DNA of 64,000 nt from Neisseria lactamica NS19 (GCA_000193795.2 AEPI01000039.1:20235-84234); one strand, 5' to 3'. Shown: positions 35,514 to 44,192, numbered from the stretch's first letter. The notes: generated by a model not told the origin, from the sequence alone. Numbers and translations: made by a program.

Positions 35514-36374
35514 ATGGAAGCAGAAATTTTAGGGCACACGGTTGATGTTTCGTCTGCCGAATTGGCCTTACACAGTGCAAATGTAATGGCGAAATTTGCC
35601 AACGGTGAAACTTATAACGAGGCTATCTGGATTGAGCGTGGCCGTTTTGCGGTACGCCAAACGATGGAAGGGATGTTTGAATTGGGACGCGCACTCATCA
35701 TTATTAAAGAACATACCCCGCACGGTAGGTTTCGTGAAATTGCGGAGCATGAATTTGGCCTACACACTCGAGAGGTAACCAGATTGATGAACGCCACGCT
35801 GCGTTTCATTGACCCAAAAATGAAAGCAGCCCAACCAAAGTTGATGGATTTGGGCAAATCCAAGTTGCTCGAACTCTTAGTTGAAGATGACGACTCACTC
35901 ATCGAACTGGCGGAAGGAGGCGACATCAACGGCCACACGCTGGACGACATTGACCGTATGACCCGCAACGAACTGCGCGTCGCCCTGCGCGAAAGCCGCG
36001 AAACGGCGGAAGCGAAAGACAAGGTGATTGCCGATAAAAATAAAAAGATTGACGAGTATGCGGAAAAACTGGAACGCAGCAAGAAAACGGTCAAAGAGCC
36101 GGAAGCGGAAGATGTGGGCAGCGAGCTGGCTTTGAACCTTTCGACATTGACGGTGGGTATCCGTTCGCAAATCAGCCGTCTGAAAGATTTGTTCGAGCAG
36201 ATGAATGCACACGGAACAGCGCACGGTTTGGATCACCGCGCCGGTCAGGTTGGGGCATTGAACCAAATCATTCTCGACTGCGAAATTTTGCGGGAAAACT
36301 TCAATCTGCCGGCACATGCTCCGGAAACGGTGAAACCGGAATGGCTGCCGTCTGAACAGCAGGAGGCGGAATGA
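35514..36374 (+). CDS. DUF3102-like early phage protein
   Basis: 286-residue protein. The N-terminal half (QTMEGMFELGRALIIIKEHTPHGRFREIAEHEFGLHTREVTRLMNATLRF) resembles the DUF3102 pattern found in phage and plasmid regulators. The middle is a long charged coiled-coil (RESRETAEAKDKVIADKNKKIDEYAEKLERSKKT). Role unknown. The stop overlaps the MuA start (GGAATGAATG), showing translational coupling with the transposase. Confidence 0.7.
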   Translation: MEAEILGHTVDVSSAELALHSANVMAKFANGETYNEAIWIERGRFAVRQTMEGMFELGRALIIIKEHTPHGRFREIAEHEFGLHTREVTRLMNATLRFIDPKMKAAQPKLMDLGKSKLLELLVEDDDSLIELAEGGDINGHTLDDIDRMTRNELRVALRESRETAEAKDKVIADKNKKIDEYAEKLERSKKTVKEPEAEDVGSELALNLSTLTVGIRSQISRLKDLFEQMNAHGTAHGLDHRAGQVGALNQIILDCEILRENFNLPAHAPETVKPEWLPSEQQEAE

Positions 36375-38149
36375 ATGCGGCTCTTTTGGAGCGGCTGGCG
36401 GCAGTCGGCCAACAGGCTGCGCGGCTCGACAGAGGCAAACGCAGCGCGTATTTGAAACAACAGGCAGGAGAATTGAATATGAGTTTGGCAGCTTTATACC
36501 GCAAGCTGGAAGCGGTGGCGGTGAAACCCGAGCGCAAACGGCGCAGCGATGCGGGCAAGACGGAGCTGAAGCCGGAAGAAGCCAAATGGATTTCGGCGGT
36601 TTTGGTGGAGGCGATGAGGCGCAACGGCAAGCGGTTGATGTCGGTGCGGCAGGCGGTGGAAATGCTGCGAGCTAACGGAAAAATCGAGGCGGCGCGGATT
36701 GATGGGGAAACCGGGGAAGTCATCCCCCTTTCTGAAAACACCATTATCCGTGCCCTGCGCGAATACAAGTTGCACCCCGACCAGCTTTTGCAGCCCGACC
36801 CCGTCAGCCGCATGAAATCGGAACACCCGAACCATTGTTGGCAAATCGACCCGAGTTTGTGCGTTTTGTATTACCTGCCGCGCCAGGGCAAGGATACGGG
36901 GCTGCGGGTGATGAAGGAAGAGGAGTTTTATAAAAACAAGCCGAAAAACGTCGTCAAAATCGAAAACGACCGCGTCTGGCGGTACACGGGGACAGACCAT
37001 GCCTCCGGCACGATTTCGGTGCGTTATTACTTCGGTGGAGAAACCAGTGCGAACCTCTGTGATTTTTTCATCTACATGATGCAGGTGAAAAAAGATATTG
37101 GAAAAGACCCGTTTCGCGGCGTACCGCGCATGGTCATGCTTGACCCGGGCAGCGCGAATACTTCGGCGGCGTTTAAAAATTTGTGCAAGTCGTTGGATGT
37201 GCACGTGCAAATCAACAAGCCGGGCAATCCGCGTGCCAAGGGACAAGTCGAGAAAGCCAACGATATTGTCGAGACGGCATTTGAGAGCGGACTGCGCTTT
37301 ACCGAGGTACACGACATCGAACAGCTCAATGCTTTATCGGAACGCTGGATGCGTTACTACAACGGTACGCAAAAGCACAGCCGCCACGGCATGACCCGTT
37401 ATCAGGCGTGGAACAAAATCAAACCCGAACAGCTCATCCTGCCGCCGCCTGCGGAGTATTGCCGAGAGCTTGCCATCAGCGCGCCGAAAGAGGCGAAAGT
37501 CTCGGCGGATTTGGAAATCCGTTTCGGCGGGCGGGTATATGGCGTGAAAGGCATCAAGGGGATTTTGGTCGGTCAGAAGGTTTTGGTTGGTAAGAATCCT
37601 TGGGAGGTAAACGGCGCGAGGGTCGCCACTTATGACGCGGAGGGTAACGAGGTTTGGGTATCCGTCCCCGAAGTGGTATTTGACGAGATGGGCTTCAGAG
37701 CCGATGCGGCAGTCATCGGGGCGGAATACAAAGCCCCTGCCGATACGGACGCGCAGCAGCATCGCAAAGAGCTGGACAAGCTGGCGATGGGTGCGGAAAC
37801 GCTGGAGGCGGCAGCCGCCAAACGCAAAGGCAAGGCAGTTCCATTTGGCGGTGAAATCGACCCGTACAAGCATCAGGAAGATACGCTCGCCGCGCGCAAT
37901 ACGCTCTTTATGCCCAAACAGGGACAGCAGATGGCGTACAACCGGATGGAGGTCTCGGAGCAGGTATTGAGCAAGGTTGAAATCGCCAAACGCTTAAAAC
38001 CCCGCGTCGAGGCAGACGGCGGCGACTGGAAACAGGCAGTGTCGGTCATCCTCAAATACTACCCCGACGATGTGACCGAGGGCAGGCTGGAAGAGGCGTT
38101 TGAACGCATCCGGACAAGATGCCGTCTGAAACTTTTGAAAACCGGTTAG
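36371..38149 (+). CDS. Mu-type transposase A
   Basis: 592-residue DDE transposase of the MuA family; it binds the phage ends and performs strand transfer for integration and replication. The catalytic triad is visible: D160 in WQIDPSLC, D258 in MLDPGSANTS and E294 in KGQVEKAND, with a 35-residue gap before the Glu. N-terminal DNA-binding helices (about residues 1-130) precede the catalytic core. The Mu-type C-terminal barrel (about residues 375-440, EIRFGGRVYGVKGI) follows. Shorter than Mu A (663 residues) mainly in the N-terminal enhancer-binding part. No internal stop: the gene appears intact. Confidence 0.95.
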   Translation: MNAALLERLAAVGQQAARLDRGKRSAYLKQQAGELNMSLAALYRKLEAVAVKPERKRRSDAGKTELKPEEAKWISAVLVEAMRRNGKRLMSVRQAVEMLRANGKIEAARIDGETGEVIPLSENTIIRALREYKLHPDQLLQPDPVSRMKSEHPNHCWQIDPSLCVLYYLPRQGKDTGLRVMKEEEFYKNKPKNVVKIENDRVWRYTGTDHASGTISVRYYFGGETSANLCDFFIYMMQVKKDIGKDPFRGVPRMVMLDPGSANTSAAFKNLCKSLDVHVQINKPGNPRAKGQVEKANDIVETAFESGLRFTEVHDIEQLNALSERWMRYYNGTQKHSRHGMTRYQAWNKIKPEQLILPPPAEYCRELAISAPKEAKVSADLEIRFGGRVYGVKGIKGILVGQKVLVGKNPWEVNGARVATYDAEGNEVWVSVPEVVFDEMGFRADAAVIGAEYKAPADTDAQQHRKELDKLAMGAETLEAAAAKRKGKAVPFGGEIDPYKHQEDTLAARNTLFMPKQGQQMAYNRMEVSEQVLSKVEIAKRLKPRVEADGGDWKQAVSVILKYYPDDVTEGRLEEAFERIRTRCRLKLLKTG

Positions 38150-38158
38150 GAGAACGCG

Positions 38159-39304
38159 ATGAAACAGAGTTTTCAGAAAATCGGCAAATCCTATGCGGCG
38201 GCCGCCGCCGAAATCGGATGCAGCAAGCCGATGCTGGTGGCGGTGGTCAATCACGGGCAATGGCCGAAAAAAAACGCAGCCGAGCTGCGAAGGAAATTGA
38301 AACAATTTTTTGAAACGAATGGTGCGGAAATCCCGGCGAGCCTGAGAAACGAGCCGGAAGCCGCACCTGCCCAAGCAACTGACGAAGACAAGGACAATGA
38401 GATGTTACTACGAAAAGCAACTTTAAACCAAGCGGCAAAACAACATTTTAGCCTATTCCGCGATCCGTTTAACGACGAAATCCAGTCTGCGGACGATGTG
38501 TATATGACATCGGATGTGCGCTATGTGCGCGAGGCAATGTTTCAGACGGCCTGCCACGGCGGTTTTGTGGCGGTGGTCGGCGAAAGCGGCGCGGGTAAAT
38601 CCACACTGCGCGAAGACCTGCAAGACCGCATCAACCGCGAAGGCAGACAAATTATCCTGATCGAGCCTTATGTCTTGGCGATGGAGGACAACGACCAAAA
38701 AGGAAAAACGCTTAAGGCGGTACATATTGCCGAGGCCGTTTTGGAGGCGGTATCGCCCGGGACCGGCCCGAAACGCAGCCCGGAAGCACGTTTTAGACAA
38801 ATCCACCGCGCATTGTCGGAAAGCGCGAAAGCAGGCAACAAACACCTGCTCTTGATTGAGGAGGCGCACGGTCTGCCGCTGCCGACCCTGAAACACCTGA
38901 AACGCTTTTTTGAGCTGAAAAACGGGTTTGAACGCCTGCTCGGGATTGTCTTAATCGGTCAGACGGAGTTGGCGCAAAAACTCAGCGAAAACAATCCTGC
39001 GGTGCGCGAGGTGGTGCAACGCTGCGAAGTGGTGACGCTCCTGCCGCTGACCGACGGCAAGCTCGAAGGCTACCTCAAGCACAAATTTGCCCGCGTCAAT
39101 GCGGACATGGCGAAGATTTTAGACCAAAGCGCGATTGATGCGGTTGCCGAGCGTCTGACAGTCAAAAGCCGCACGAGCAAAGGATTGGAAACCAACAGCC
39201 TGCTCTATCCGCTGGCGGTCAACAACTTGGTGGCGGCAGCGATGAATCAGGCGGCGGAGCTTGGTTTTGAGATGGTTGACGGCGATATGGTGCGGGGGGT
39301 GTGA
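38159..39304 (+). CDS. Mu-type ATP-dependent target-selection protein B
   Basis: 381-residue AAA+ protein of the MuB family that coats target DNA and activates MuA. An N-terminal helix-turn-helix (SYAAAAAEIGCSKPMLVAVVNHGQWP) is followed by Walker A GESGAGKST with K147 and Walker B LLLIEEAHGL. The C-terminal helical DNA-binding domain is present. Larger than Mu B (312 residues). It starts 9 bases after MuA with GGAG upstream. Confidence 0.92.
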   Translation: MKQSFQKIGKSYAAAAAEIGCSKPMLVAVVNHGQWPKKNAAELRRKLKQFFETNGAEIPASLRNEPEAAPAQATDEDKDNEMLLRKATLNQAAKQHFSLFRDPFNDEIQSADDVYMTSDVRYVREAMFQTACHGGFVAVVGESGAGKSTLREDLQDRINREGRQIILIEPYVLAMEDNDQKGKTLKAVHIAEAVLEAVSPGTGPKRSPEARFRQIHRALSESAKAGNKHLLLIEEAHGLPLPTLKHLKRFFELKNGFERLLGIVLIGQTELAQKLSENNPAVREVVQRCEVVTLLPLTDGKLEGYLKHKFARVNADMAKILDQSAIDAVAERLTVKSRTSKGLETNSLLYPLAVNNLVAAAMNQAAELGFEMVDGDMVRGV

Positions 39305-39305
39305 G

Positions 39306-39446
39306 ATGAAAAGAAACAAAATTGGACCGGCTGTTGTCATCGTATTGCTCTCCATCGTCATTGTGGTGCAGGCGGTAAGGGCAGAACCCTGCCGGCGGCA
39401 TCCGCCCGTGCAGATAAACGAATACGACAAGGGACAGTACCGATGA
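39306..39446 (+). CDS. Small secreted or membrane-anchored phage protein
   Basis: 46-residue protein (MKRNKIGPAVVIVLLSIVIVVQAVRA) with a hydrophobic segment that could be a signal peptide or anchor and a short polar tail. The ATG overlaps the end of the B gene (GTGAGATG). Function unknown. Confidence 0.5.
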   Translation: MKRNKIGPAVVIVLLSIVIVVQAVRAEPCRRHPPVQINEYDKGQYR

Positions 39447-39551
39447 AAACTGTGTGTCCGATTGTGGTTTGAAAAATACAAGCCCTTGATACGGCTATAT
39501 ATTTTTTACCCTTTTATTTTAATAACTGTTTGATTTATAAGGAAATCCGAA

Positions 39552-39821
39552 ATGCAAGTTTTAAAAAGGCACGCGCTGCCGGCGTGGTGCAGCGCGGCGT
39601 TTTGGCGGTGGGTTACGGTGGGGCTGCTGACGGGCATCTGGTGGGTAGTGGCGGTGTTGGCACTGCATACCTGCGCGCCCGAGCCTGCGCTCAAAGCGGC
39701 GGAGCCGTCCAAGATGGAGGCAATGCGGCGTGCGGCAGACGAGGAGTCGGCACGGTTTGAAGGCATATACGAACGCATGAGTGACGAGGAGCGGATGCGG
39801 GGGGTGGTGTATGAACCGTAA
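39552..39821 (+). CDS. Small membrane protein of unknown function
   Basis: 89-residue protein with one membrane segment (WVTVGLLTGIWWVVAVLALHTC) and a charged C-terminal helix (MEAMRRAADEESARFEGIYERMSDEERMR). Ribosome site AAGGAAA is 12 bases upstream. No family recognised. The 105 bases before it contain no gene. Confidence 0.6.
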   Translation: MQVLKRHALPAWCSAAFWRWVTVGLLTGIWWVVAVLALHTCAPEPALKAAEPSKMEAMRRAADEESARFEGIYERMSDEERMRGVVYEP

Positions 39822-39924
39822 ACGACCCCCGAAACGGATACGCAAACTAGCACTGAAACGGGCAATCGCCGAAATTAGGGCGAAATACGGCGCAAAAGCC
39901 ATCCTAAAAGGAGACGGAAAGTGA
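39811..39924 (+). CDS. Very short basic peptide
   Basis: 37-codon frame (MNRKRPPKRIRKLALKRA) rich in Lys and Arg. It starts inside the end of the previous gene and its TGA overlaps the GTG start of the next one, so it would be translationally coupled to both. Coupling and codon phase support it; function unknown. Confidence 0.45.
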   Translation: MNRKRPPKRIRKLALKRAIAEIRAKYGAKAILKGDGK

Positions 39925-40256
39925 ACCAAAAAACGCTTACCAAGCTGAAAAAATGCAAGATTTGCGGACAAAACAAGCCGGAAGCGGCGTTTGCCCGGCG
40001 TTTTGATGCGACAAAATGTGTACGCGTGCGCTCTGATGTGTGCGCCAAATGTTGGCAAAGTCAGGGCGGCAGGCACACCCCGCCCAAATCCAAACAGCCC
40101 TCTGCGCCGTTTGCCGGATACGAATCGCAAACCGGATGGCGCGGCGAATGGCCTAAAGCACCTGAAATTTTAGATAGCAAATACTGGAAGGCGACGGATA
40201 CGCGTCAAACAGATGCGGTATGGGCGCAACAGTTTTGGACGGAGCGAAGTCAATGA
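39921..40256 (+). CDS. Zinc-ribbon early phage protein
   Basis: 111-residue protein beginning at GTG 39921 with AAAAGGAGACGG upstream. Two CxxC pairs (KKCKICGQNK and VCAKCWQ) make a four-cysteine zinc ribbon over about residues 11-44; the rest is polar with Trp-rich patches. A small nucleic-acid-binding role is likely. Typical early gene of Mu-like phages of Neisseria. Confidence 0.65.
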   Translation: MNQKTLTKLKKCKICGQNKPEAAFARRFDATKCVRVRSDVCAKCWQSQGGRHTPPKSKQPSAPFAGYESQTGWRGEWPKAPEILDSKYWKATDTRQTDAVWAQQFWTERSQ

Positions 40257-40753
40257 AGGTACGCTGCCCCACCTGCGGCGCGGTGATGAGCTTGGATGTA
40301 TTAATCGCCCATGACGATGCCCGCGAAGCACTGATTGCCCTGACCGGCATTTCAGACGACCTTTTTAAGGCGGTATTGCGGTATCTGACGCTGTTTCGCC
40401 CCGCTGAAAAGGATTTAAGTTTTAACCGAGTTTCAAAGCTCATCGGTGAGATTGCGCCGATGATACGGGAGGGAGAAATCGTGCGTAACCGCAAAACGTA
40501 CCCGGCCCCGCGCGAGGCTTGGATTTGGGCGGCAACGCGATGCCTTGAGGCACGGGATGCGGGAAAACTGACACCGCCGCTGACCAGCCACGGTTATTTG
40601 TTGGAAAACATCACGTTTTGGTCGCCTGAAAAGACAGCGGGAACGGCGGTTTTGCCCTCTCCCCAACCCTCTCCTACGAGAGAGGTGGCAAGCACCAAAT
40701 TGAGGAGCGGGTTGGGCGGTTTGATGGAGTGGTCAAATGGAGGTGAACAATAA
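40253..40753 (+). CDS. Early phage protein with CxxC start and repeat-derived C-terminus
   Basis: 166-residue protein from ATG 40253, which overlaps the previous stop (ATGA) with GGAGCG before it. N-terminal VRCPTCGAVMSLDVL is half a zinc ribbon; the middle (LFKAVLRYLTLFRPAEKDLSFNRVSKL) is helical. The last about 33 residues start LPSPQPSPTREVASTK and come from a CCCTCTCCCCAACCCTCTCC-type dispersed repeat, so the native C-terminus may have been replaced. Function unknown. Confidence 0.6.
   Translation: MKVRCPTCGAVMSLDVLIAHDDAREALIALTGISDDLFKAVLRYLTLFRPAEKDLSFNRVSKLIGEIAPMIREGEIVRNRKTYPAPREAWIWAATRCLEARDAGKLTPPLTSHGYLLENITFWSPEKTAGTAVLPSPQPSPTREVASTKLRSGLGGLMEWSNGGEQ
40641..40715. repeat. CCCTCTCCCCAACCC-type dispersed repeat inside a phage gene
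   Basis: The segment starts CCCTCTCCCCAACCCTCTCC and includes an inverted pair TCTCCTACGAGAGA. This word is common as an intergenic repeat in many proteobacteria. Here it encodes the C-terminus of an early phage gene. Confidence 0.45.
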
Positions 40754-41192
40754 CTGGCTGAAAAAAGCAATCGCGCAGGGTTTTATGATGCTCGCCGCCC
40801 TGAACCTCAAAGGCCGCCCCGCTTCGGCGGATTTGACGGCAGTCGCCGAACTTTGGTTGGGCATACTGAGCGGATGGTCGTGGCAACCGGAACAGGATGA
40901 AATCAGGATACAGGCAGCCTTTAGGGATATCGCGGCATCCTCGTCAGAGTGGCCAAACCCTGCCGACCTTATCAAACACCTGCCGCCGCCCGAAATCAGG
41001 ATGGTGCCGAGGCTGGAAAAGAAGCACCGTCCGACGGAATACGGCAAGACGCAATCGGCAGAACTGAAAAAGATGGTCGGCAGATTGAAAAACGCACCCT
41101 GCATGAACAGGGATTGGATACACGGGCCGGGGCATCGGTCGGTGGATGAGTGTTTAAAGATTTACAACGAATGGAAAAAGGAAAAAATATGA
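40737..41192 (+). CDS. Early phage protein of unknown function
   Basis: 151-residue protein (MEVNNNWLKKAIAQGFMMLAALNLKGRPASADLTAVAELWLGIL). Mostly helical. No domain recognised. It overlaps the end of the previous gene and sits in the early region between B and the DUF3164 gene, in a place where Mu-like phages carry semi-essential early genes. Confidence 0.6.
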   Translation: MEVNNNWLKKAIAQGFMMLAALNLKGRPASADLTAVAELWLGILSGWSWQPEQDEIRIQAAFRDIAASSSEWPNPADLIKHLPPPEIRMVPRLEKKHRPTEYGKTQSAELKKMVGRLKNAPCMNRDWIHGPGHRSVDECLKIYNEWKKEKI

Positions 41193-41800
41193 ACGATTTG
41201 GATATGGACCGATACCGCAGGGACGCAAAAGGCAATCTGGTGGCGGTGGAAAACATCCGCGAAATCGACCTCTTGCGCGACGAGCTGGTCAATGAGATTG
41301 TCGGCAGGGCGCAGGCGGTGCAGAATAATCTCATTGCGTTCAAACGCGGGGCGATGGACGATATCGCAGCGTTTGTACAGTTGAGTGCCGACCGCTATGA
41401 CGTATCTGTCGGTGGCAAGAAAAGCAATATCAGCCTGCACAGCTTCGACGGCGCGTACCGCGTCAACCTTGCCATGCAGGACACGCTGGTATTTGACGAG
41501 GGATTGATTGCCGCCAAAGCCCTGATTGACGAGTGCATCAACGAATGGACGGAAGGCAGCCGAACGGAATTGAAAACGCTGATTAACGCGGCTTTCCAGG
41601 TGGACAAAGAAGGCAATATCAGCACCGCCCGCGTCCTCGGCCTGCGACGCCTGCAAATCACGGATGAAAAATGGCAACGGGCGATGGATGCGCTCTCCGA
41701 CAGTTTGCAGGTGCATATCAGTAAACCGTTTGTGCGGGTGTACCGGCGCGGCGAGGATGGGGAGTATCAGTTGATGAATTTGGATGTGGCGAAGGTGTGA
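41189..41800 (+). CDS. DUF3164 early phage protein
   Basis: 203-residue DUF3164 protein, commonly misnamed a sulfate transporter; it is a helical early protein of Mu-like and related phages, thought to act on DNA ends or in replication but not characterised. Clear motifs are MNDLDMDRYRRDAKGNLV and KSNISLHSFDGAYRVNLA. The ATG at 41189 overlaps the preceding stop (ATATGA) with AAAAGGAAAA upstream. Confidence 0.8.
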   Translation: MNDLDMDRYRRDAKGNLVAVENIREIDLLRDELVNEIVGRAQAVQNNLIAFKRGAMDDIAAFVQLSADRYDVSVGGKKSNISLHSFDGAYRVNLAMQDTLVFDEGLIAAKALIDECINEWTEGSRTELKTLINAAFQVDKEGNISTARVLGLRRLQITDEKWQRAMDALSDSLQVHISKPFVRVYRRGEDGEYQLMNLDVAKV

Positions 41801-41802
41801 AC

Positions 41803-42000
41803 ATGGCGACGGTAAACATCCTCATCAGCGATCAGCCGGGCGGCCTGTTTGTCAAGCTGACTTCAGACGAACCGATGCCGCAGGATGAAGAAGACGGTGG
41901 CAGCATCGCCCAAAATGCAGGTCTTATCTGCCTAGCTGTCCTCAAGAGTGAAATTCGACAGGTAACCGGCAAAGAGCCGGAGTTAGCCAATATCCAATAA
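41803..42000 (+). CDS. Small early phage protein of unknown function
   Basis: 65-residue protein (MATVNILISDQPGGLFVKLTSDEP). A GTG two codons upstream (41797) is an alternative start. Acidic, no family recognised. Follows the DUF3164 gene directly. Confidence 0.55.
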   Translation: MATVNILISDQPGGLFVKLTSDEPMPQDEEDGGSIAQNAGLICLAVLKSEIRQVTGKEPELANIQ

Positions 42001-42048
42001 ACCGCGCGGCACGGTCTGCCGCATTTAAATCTAAATAGGAGTCAAAAA

Positions 42049-42324
42049 GTGAATAAATCCGAATTAGTACAAGCTGTTGTTGCTGAAACAAACTTGAGCC
42101 AGGCTCAAACGGCAAAAGTGGTGGATGCCGTCATCGGTGCAATCAAACAGGAACTGGCTAAAGGCGGTGAGGTCGCATTGGTCGGATTCGGCACGTTTTA
42201 CGTCGCCCAATCCGCCGAGCGCAAAGGCCGTAACCCGAAGACCGGCGAGCCGTTGACGATTGCCGCCACCAAAACGCCTAAATTCCGTGCCGGAAAACCT
42301 TTGAAAGAAGCGGTAAACAGATAA
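42049..42324 (+). CDS. Phage-encoded HU-like DNA-binding protein
   Basis: 91-residue histone-like protein of the HU-beta type. The complete HU fold is present: helical N-terminus (MNKSELVQAVVAETNLSQAQTAKVVDAVIGAI), then VGFGTFYVAQSAERKGRNPKTGE with the DNA-binding arm and the conserved arm-tip Pro in RNPKTG. HU is a required cofactor for Mu transposition, so a phage copy next to early genes would aid strand transfer or DNA bending at the ends. Start GTG 42049 with GGAG upstream. Confidence 0.9.
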   Translation: MNKSELVQAVVAETNLSQAQTAKVVDAVIGAIKQELAKGGEVALVGFGTFYVAQSAERKGRNPKTGEPLTIAATKTPKFRAGKPLKEAVNR

Positions 42325-42343
42325 ACAAACCATTCTTTAAAAC

Positions 42344-42375
42344 AGGCCGTCTAAAATGTTTCAGGCGGCCTTTTT
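42344..42375. terminator. Degenerate uptake-sequence terminator after HU
   Basis: AGGCCGTCTAAAAT and TTTCAGGCGGCCTTTTT form a hairpin with a T run; both arms carry a one-base change from the uptake word. Confidence 0.7.
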
Positions 42376-42494
42376 CTATCCGCTCCGTATGTTTGCCAAG
42401 TGGTTCAATTCAGGCTAGAATAATATTATTCATTGATTTTAATGAAAAAAGTGAAACAACGTTTCACTTTTTTGAGGTTCTTAGGGGGCTGGAA

Positions 42495-42971
42495 ATGGAA
42501 ACCCGTACTCAGAAAAAACAGCGGTTGATACGGCTCATCCATGTAGCCAAAACCCAGTTGATGATGGACGACGGCGAATACCGCGCGCTGCTCGCCAATC
42601 TTTCATGCGGCAAGACGAGCAGTACCAAGTTATCGGTCGAGGAGCTGGAGCTTGCCGTACGGGCGATGAAGATGCGGGGTTTTGTGGTTGCCACTAAGGC
42701 GCAGGCGACATCAAGTAAGCCTGATTTGCCGGTGCATATGCCCAACCGCATGATGGAGGCGCAGGTCAAAAAGATACGTGCGCTTTGGTTGGAGCTGCAC
42801 CGTTTGGGCGCGGTGCGAAGCCCGTCTGAATTGAGCCTGGCTAGATTTGTCAAACGCATGACGGGCATAGATTATCATGGATGGTTAGGAACTGATGACG
42901 CGATACGGGTCATCGAGCATTTGAAGAAGTGGAAAGTGAGGGTGGAAAATGGCGGACGAAAGAGTGCCTGA
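42495..42971 (+). CDS. GemA regulatory protein (DUF1018, Mu gp16-like)
   Basis: 158-residue protein of the GemA/DUF1018 family, which in Mu influences host gene expression and gyrase-dependent functions. The pattern KQRLIRLIHVAKTQLMMDDGEYRALLANL and RMMEAQVKKIRALWLELHRLGAV is characteristic. I start at ATG 42495 with GGGGGCTGGAA upstream; the frame is open from 42393 without homology. Its last 23 bases overlap the Mor gene. Confidence 0.88.
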   Translation: METRTQKKQRLIRLIHVAKTQLMMDDGEYRALLANLSCGKTSSTKLSVEELELAVRAMKMRGFVVATKAQATSSKPDLPVHMPNRMMEAQVKKIRALWLELHRLGAVRSPSELSLARFVKRMTGIDYHGWLGTDDAIRVIEHLKKWKVRVENGGRKSA

Positions 42972-43290
42972 GCTGGTGGCGGACTTGGAAGACCAGGCAG
43001 TCGCCTGCTTGATGTCGGTATTACTGATGGAGCGGCAGCAGGCGGTCGAAGTATCTAAAAAGCTGTCCCATCATCTGACCAGCAACTGGGGCGGGCAGTT
43101 GATTTATTTCCCGAAAAACCTTTTGGGCAGGGTATCGGAGCGGGATATGCAAATTTACAAGGAGTTTGACGGTAAGAATCATGCAGGCCTCGCCCGAAAA
43201 TACGGTCTGACCGTACAGCACGTTTACCGCATCGTCAAGGAGGTTGGAATGGCAGAGCGGGCGAAAAAACAGGCAGATTTGTTTTCGTAA
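42949..43290 (+). CDS. Mor-type middle transcription activator
   Basis: 113-residue activator of the Mor/C family. In Mu, Mor binds the middle promoter and recruits RNA polymerase to express C. The dimerisation region and the C-terminal helix-turn-helix (YKEFDGKNHAGLARKYGLTVQHVYRIVKEVGMAERAK) are visible, including the GQLIYFPK beta-strand linker. No separate C gene was found downstream, so this protein may drive late genes directly. Confidence 0.88.
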   Translation: MADERVPELVADLEDQAVACLMSVLLMERQQAVEVSKKLSHHLTSNWGGQLIYFPKNLLGRVSERDMQIYKEFDGKNHAGLARKYGLTVQHVYRIVKEVGMAERAKKQADLFS

Positions 43291-43509
43291 GCACACCGCA
43301 TAATTAAAACATCGGTCAGGTTTAGCCCTGACCGATTTTATATTGCGTTTCTCTTCGCGGACGGGGGTTTGCCTGCCCCGAAGCCGAAACGCGCTAAAAA
43401 CGCAAATTTGGCGTATTTTTTATTAGCCACGATTAAAAGATTATGGATGGATAAAGATTCATGATGATCCTGCTGCCGATATGGCAGTATGACCTCGAAA
43501 GGAATCTAT
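43291..43509. promoter_or_regulatory. Gap after Mor with a candidate activator site
   Basis: 219 bases without a gene. Near the right end the dyad CTGCCGATATGGCAG (43473-43487) has 5-bp arms and lies 23 bases before the next start codon. It could be a Mor-binding site or part of a middle promoter; both are guesses. An AT-rich stretch (TTTTTTATTAGCC) precedes it. Confidence 0.3.
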
Positions 43510-43872
43510 ATGTCTTTATCAACAGAAGAAAAACAACTGTATGCCGTTTTTATCCATAGCGTGTACAATGGTGCCGTCCGTGCCGATGCGGACGATATTA
43601 CGCCTGAAGTTGCCGGTATTTGTGATGAGATGCTGGCGGCGATTATCCGCTGTTCGATCGGTATGACCGTACCCGATGCAATATTCCAAACTTTTTACGC
43701 CAAGAGCCCCGAATCGTTGGGCACAGTATTGGAATGGATTGGGGAGGCTGCCTACGCCGCCGTTACGCAATTGGTGGAAATTGCACGAACTAATAAACGT
43801 TACCGCAGTTGCATCGTTACAGCGGCTTTGAACTGGAGAAGCCGCCTCGAAATGGCTTTGATGGGCATTTAA
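43510..43872 (+). CDS. Phage protein of unknown function
   Basis: 120-residue protein (MSLSTEEKQLYAVFIHSVYNGAVRADADDITPEVAGICDEML), helical and neutral, without a recognised domain. ATG 43510 follows GAAAGGAA. It and the next gene occupy the gap where Mu carries its lysis and DNA-packaging genes, which here lie inverted at 26-33.6 kb. Confidence 0.6.
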   Translation: MSLSTEEKQLYAVFIHSVYNGAVRADADDITPEVAGICDEMLAAIIRCSIGMTVPDAIFQTFYAKSPESLGTVLEWIGEAAYAAVTQLVEIARTNKRYRSCIVTAALNWRSRLEMALMGI

Positions 43873-43894
43873 ACGCAATATGCCGGAGAGAATC

Positions 43895-44161
43895 ATGGAA
43901 TTTATCCAACTGATCCAACTGCTTGCGAACAGGTTGACAGTAAACCGCAAATGGCATGCCTACCTGTACTGCCTGCCGTTTACCGCCTATTGGGTATCGG
44001 CGGACAAAGAGATTGTCCGAACACTCATTATGGGAGACAGGTTTGTTGTTTTGATACTTTGTACGGCATTATTCGGTATGTGGTTCTTCTGCCGCCGGCA
44101 GCGGTGGTTGTGGGTTCTTCCCTATCTCTGCATATTCAAGATTTTATTCTCCCTTATCTAG
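43895..44161 (+). CDS. Small hydrophobic membrane protein
   Basis: 88-residue protein with three hydrophobic segments (WHAYLYCLPFTAYWVSA; FVVLILCTALFGMWFFC; LWVLPYLCIFKILFSLI). ATG 43895 has GGAGAG five bases upstream; an ATG at 43880 has no site. It might be a holin-like or superinfection-related protein, but nothing in the sequence decides this. Confidence 0.55.
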   Translation: MEFIQLIQLLANRLTVNRKWHAYLYCLPFTAYWVSADKEIVRTLIMGDRFVVLILCTALFGMWFFCRRQRWLWVLPYLCIFKILFSLI

Positions 44162-44167
44162 CCTGTA

Positions 44168-44192
44168 CCGCCCCGCCTCGGGGCGGTTTTTT
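44168..44192 (+). terminator. Rho-independent terminator before the head operon
   Basis: CCGCCCCGCCTCGGGGCGG followed by TTTTTT: a GC-rich stem with a T run, six bases past the small membrane gene. It should stop middle transcripts before the head genes. Confidence 0.88.

Noticed and set aside
43473..43487. The dyad CTGCCGATATGGCAG as a confirmed Mor site
   Set aside because: Position is suggestive, but I cannot match it to a known Mor or C consensus.
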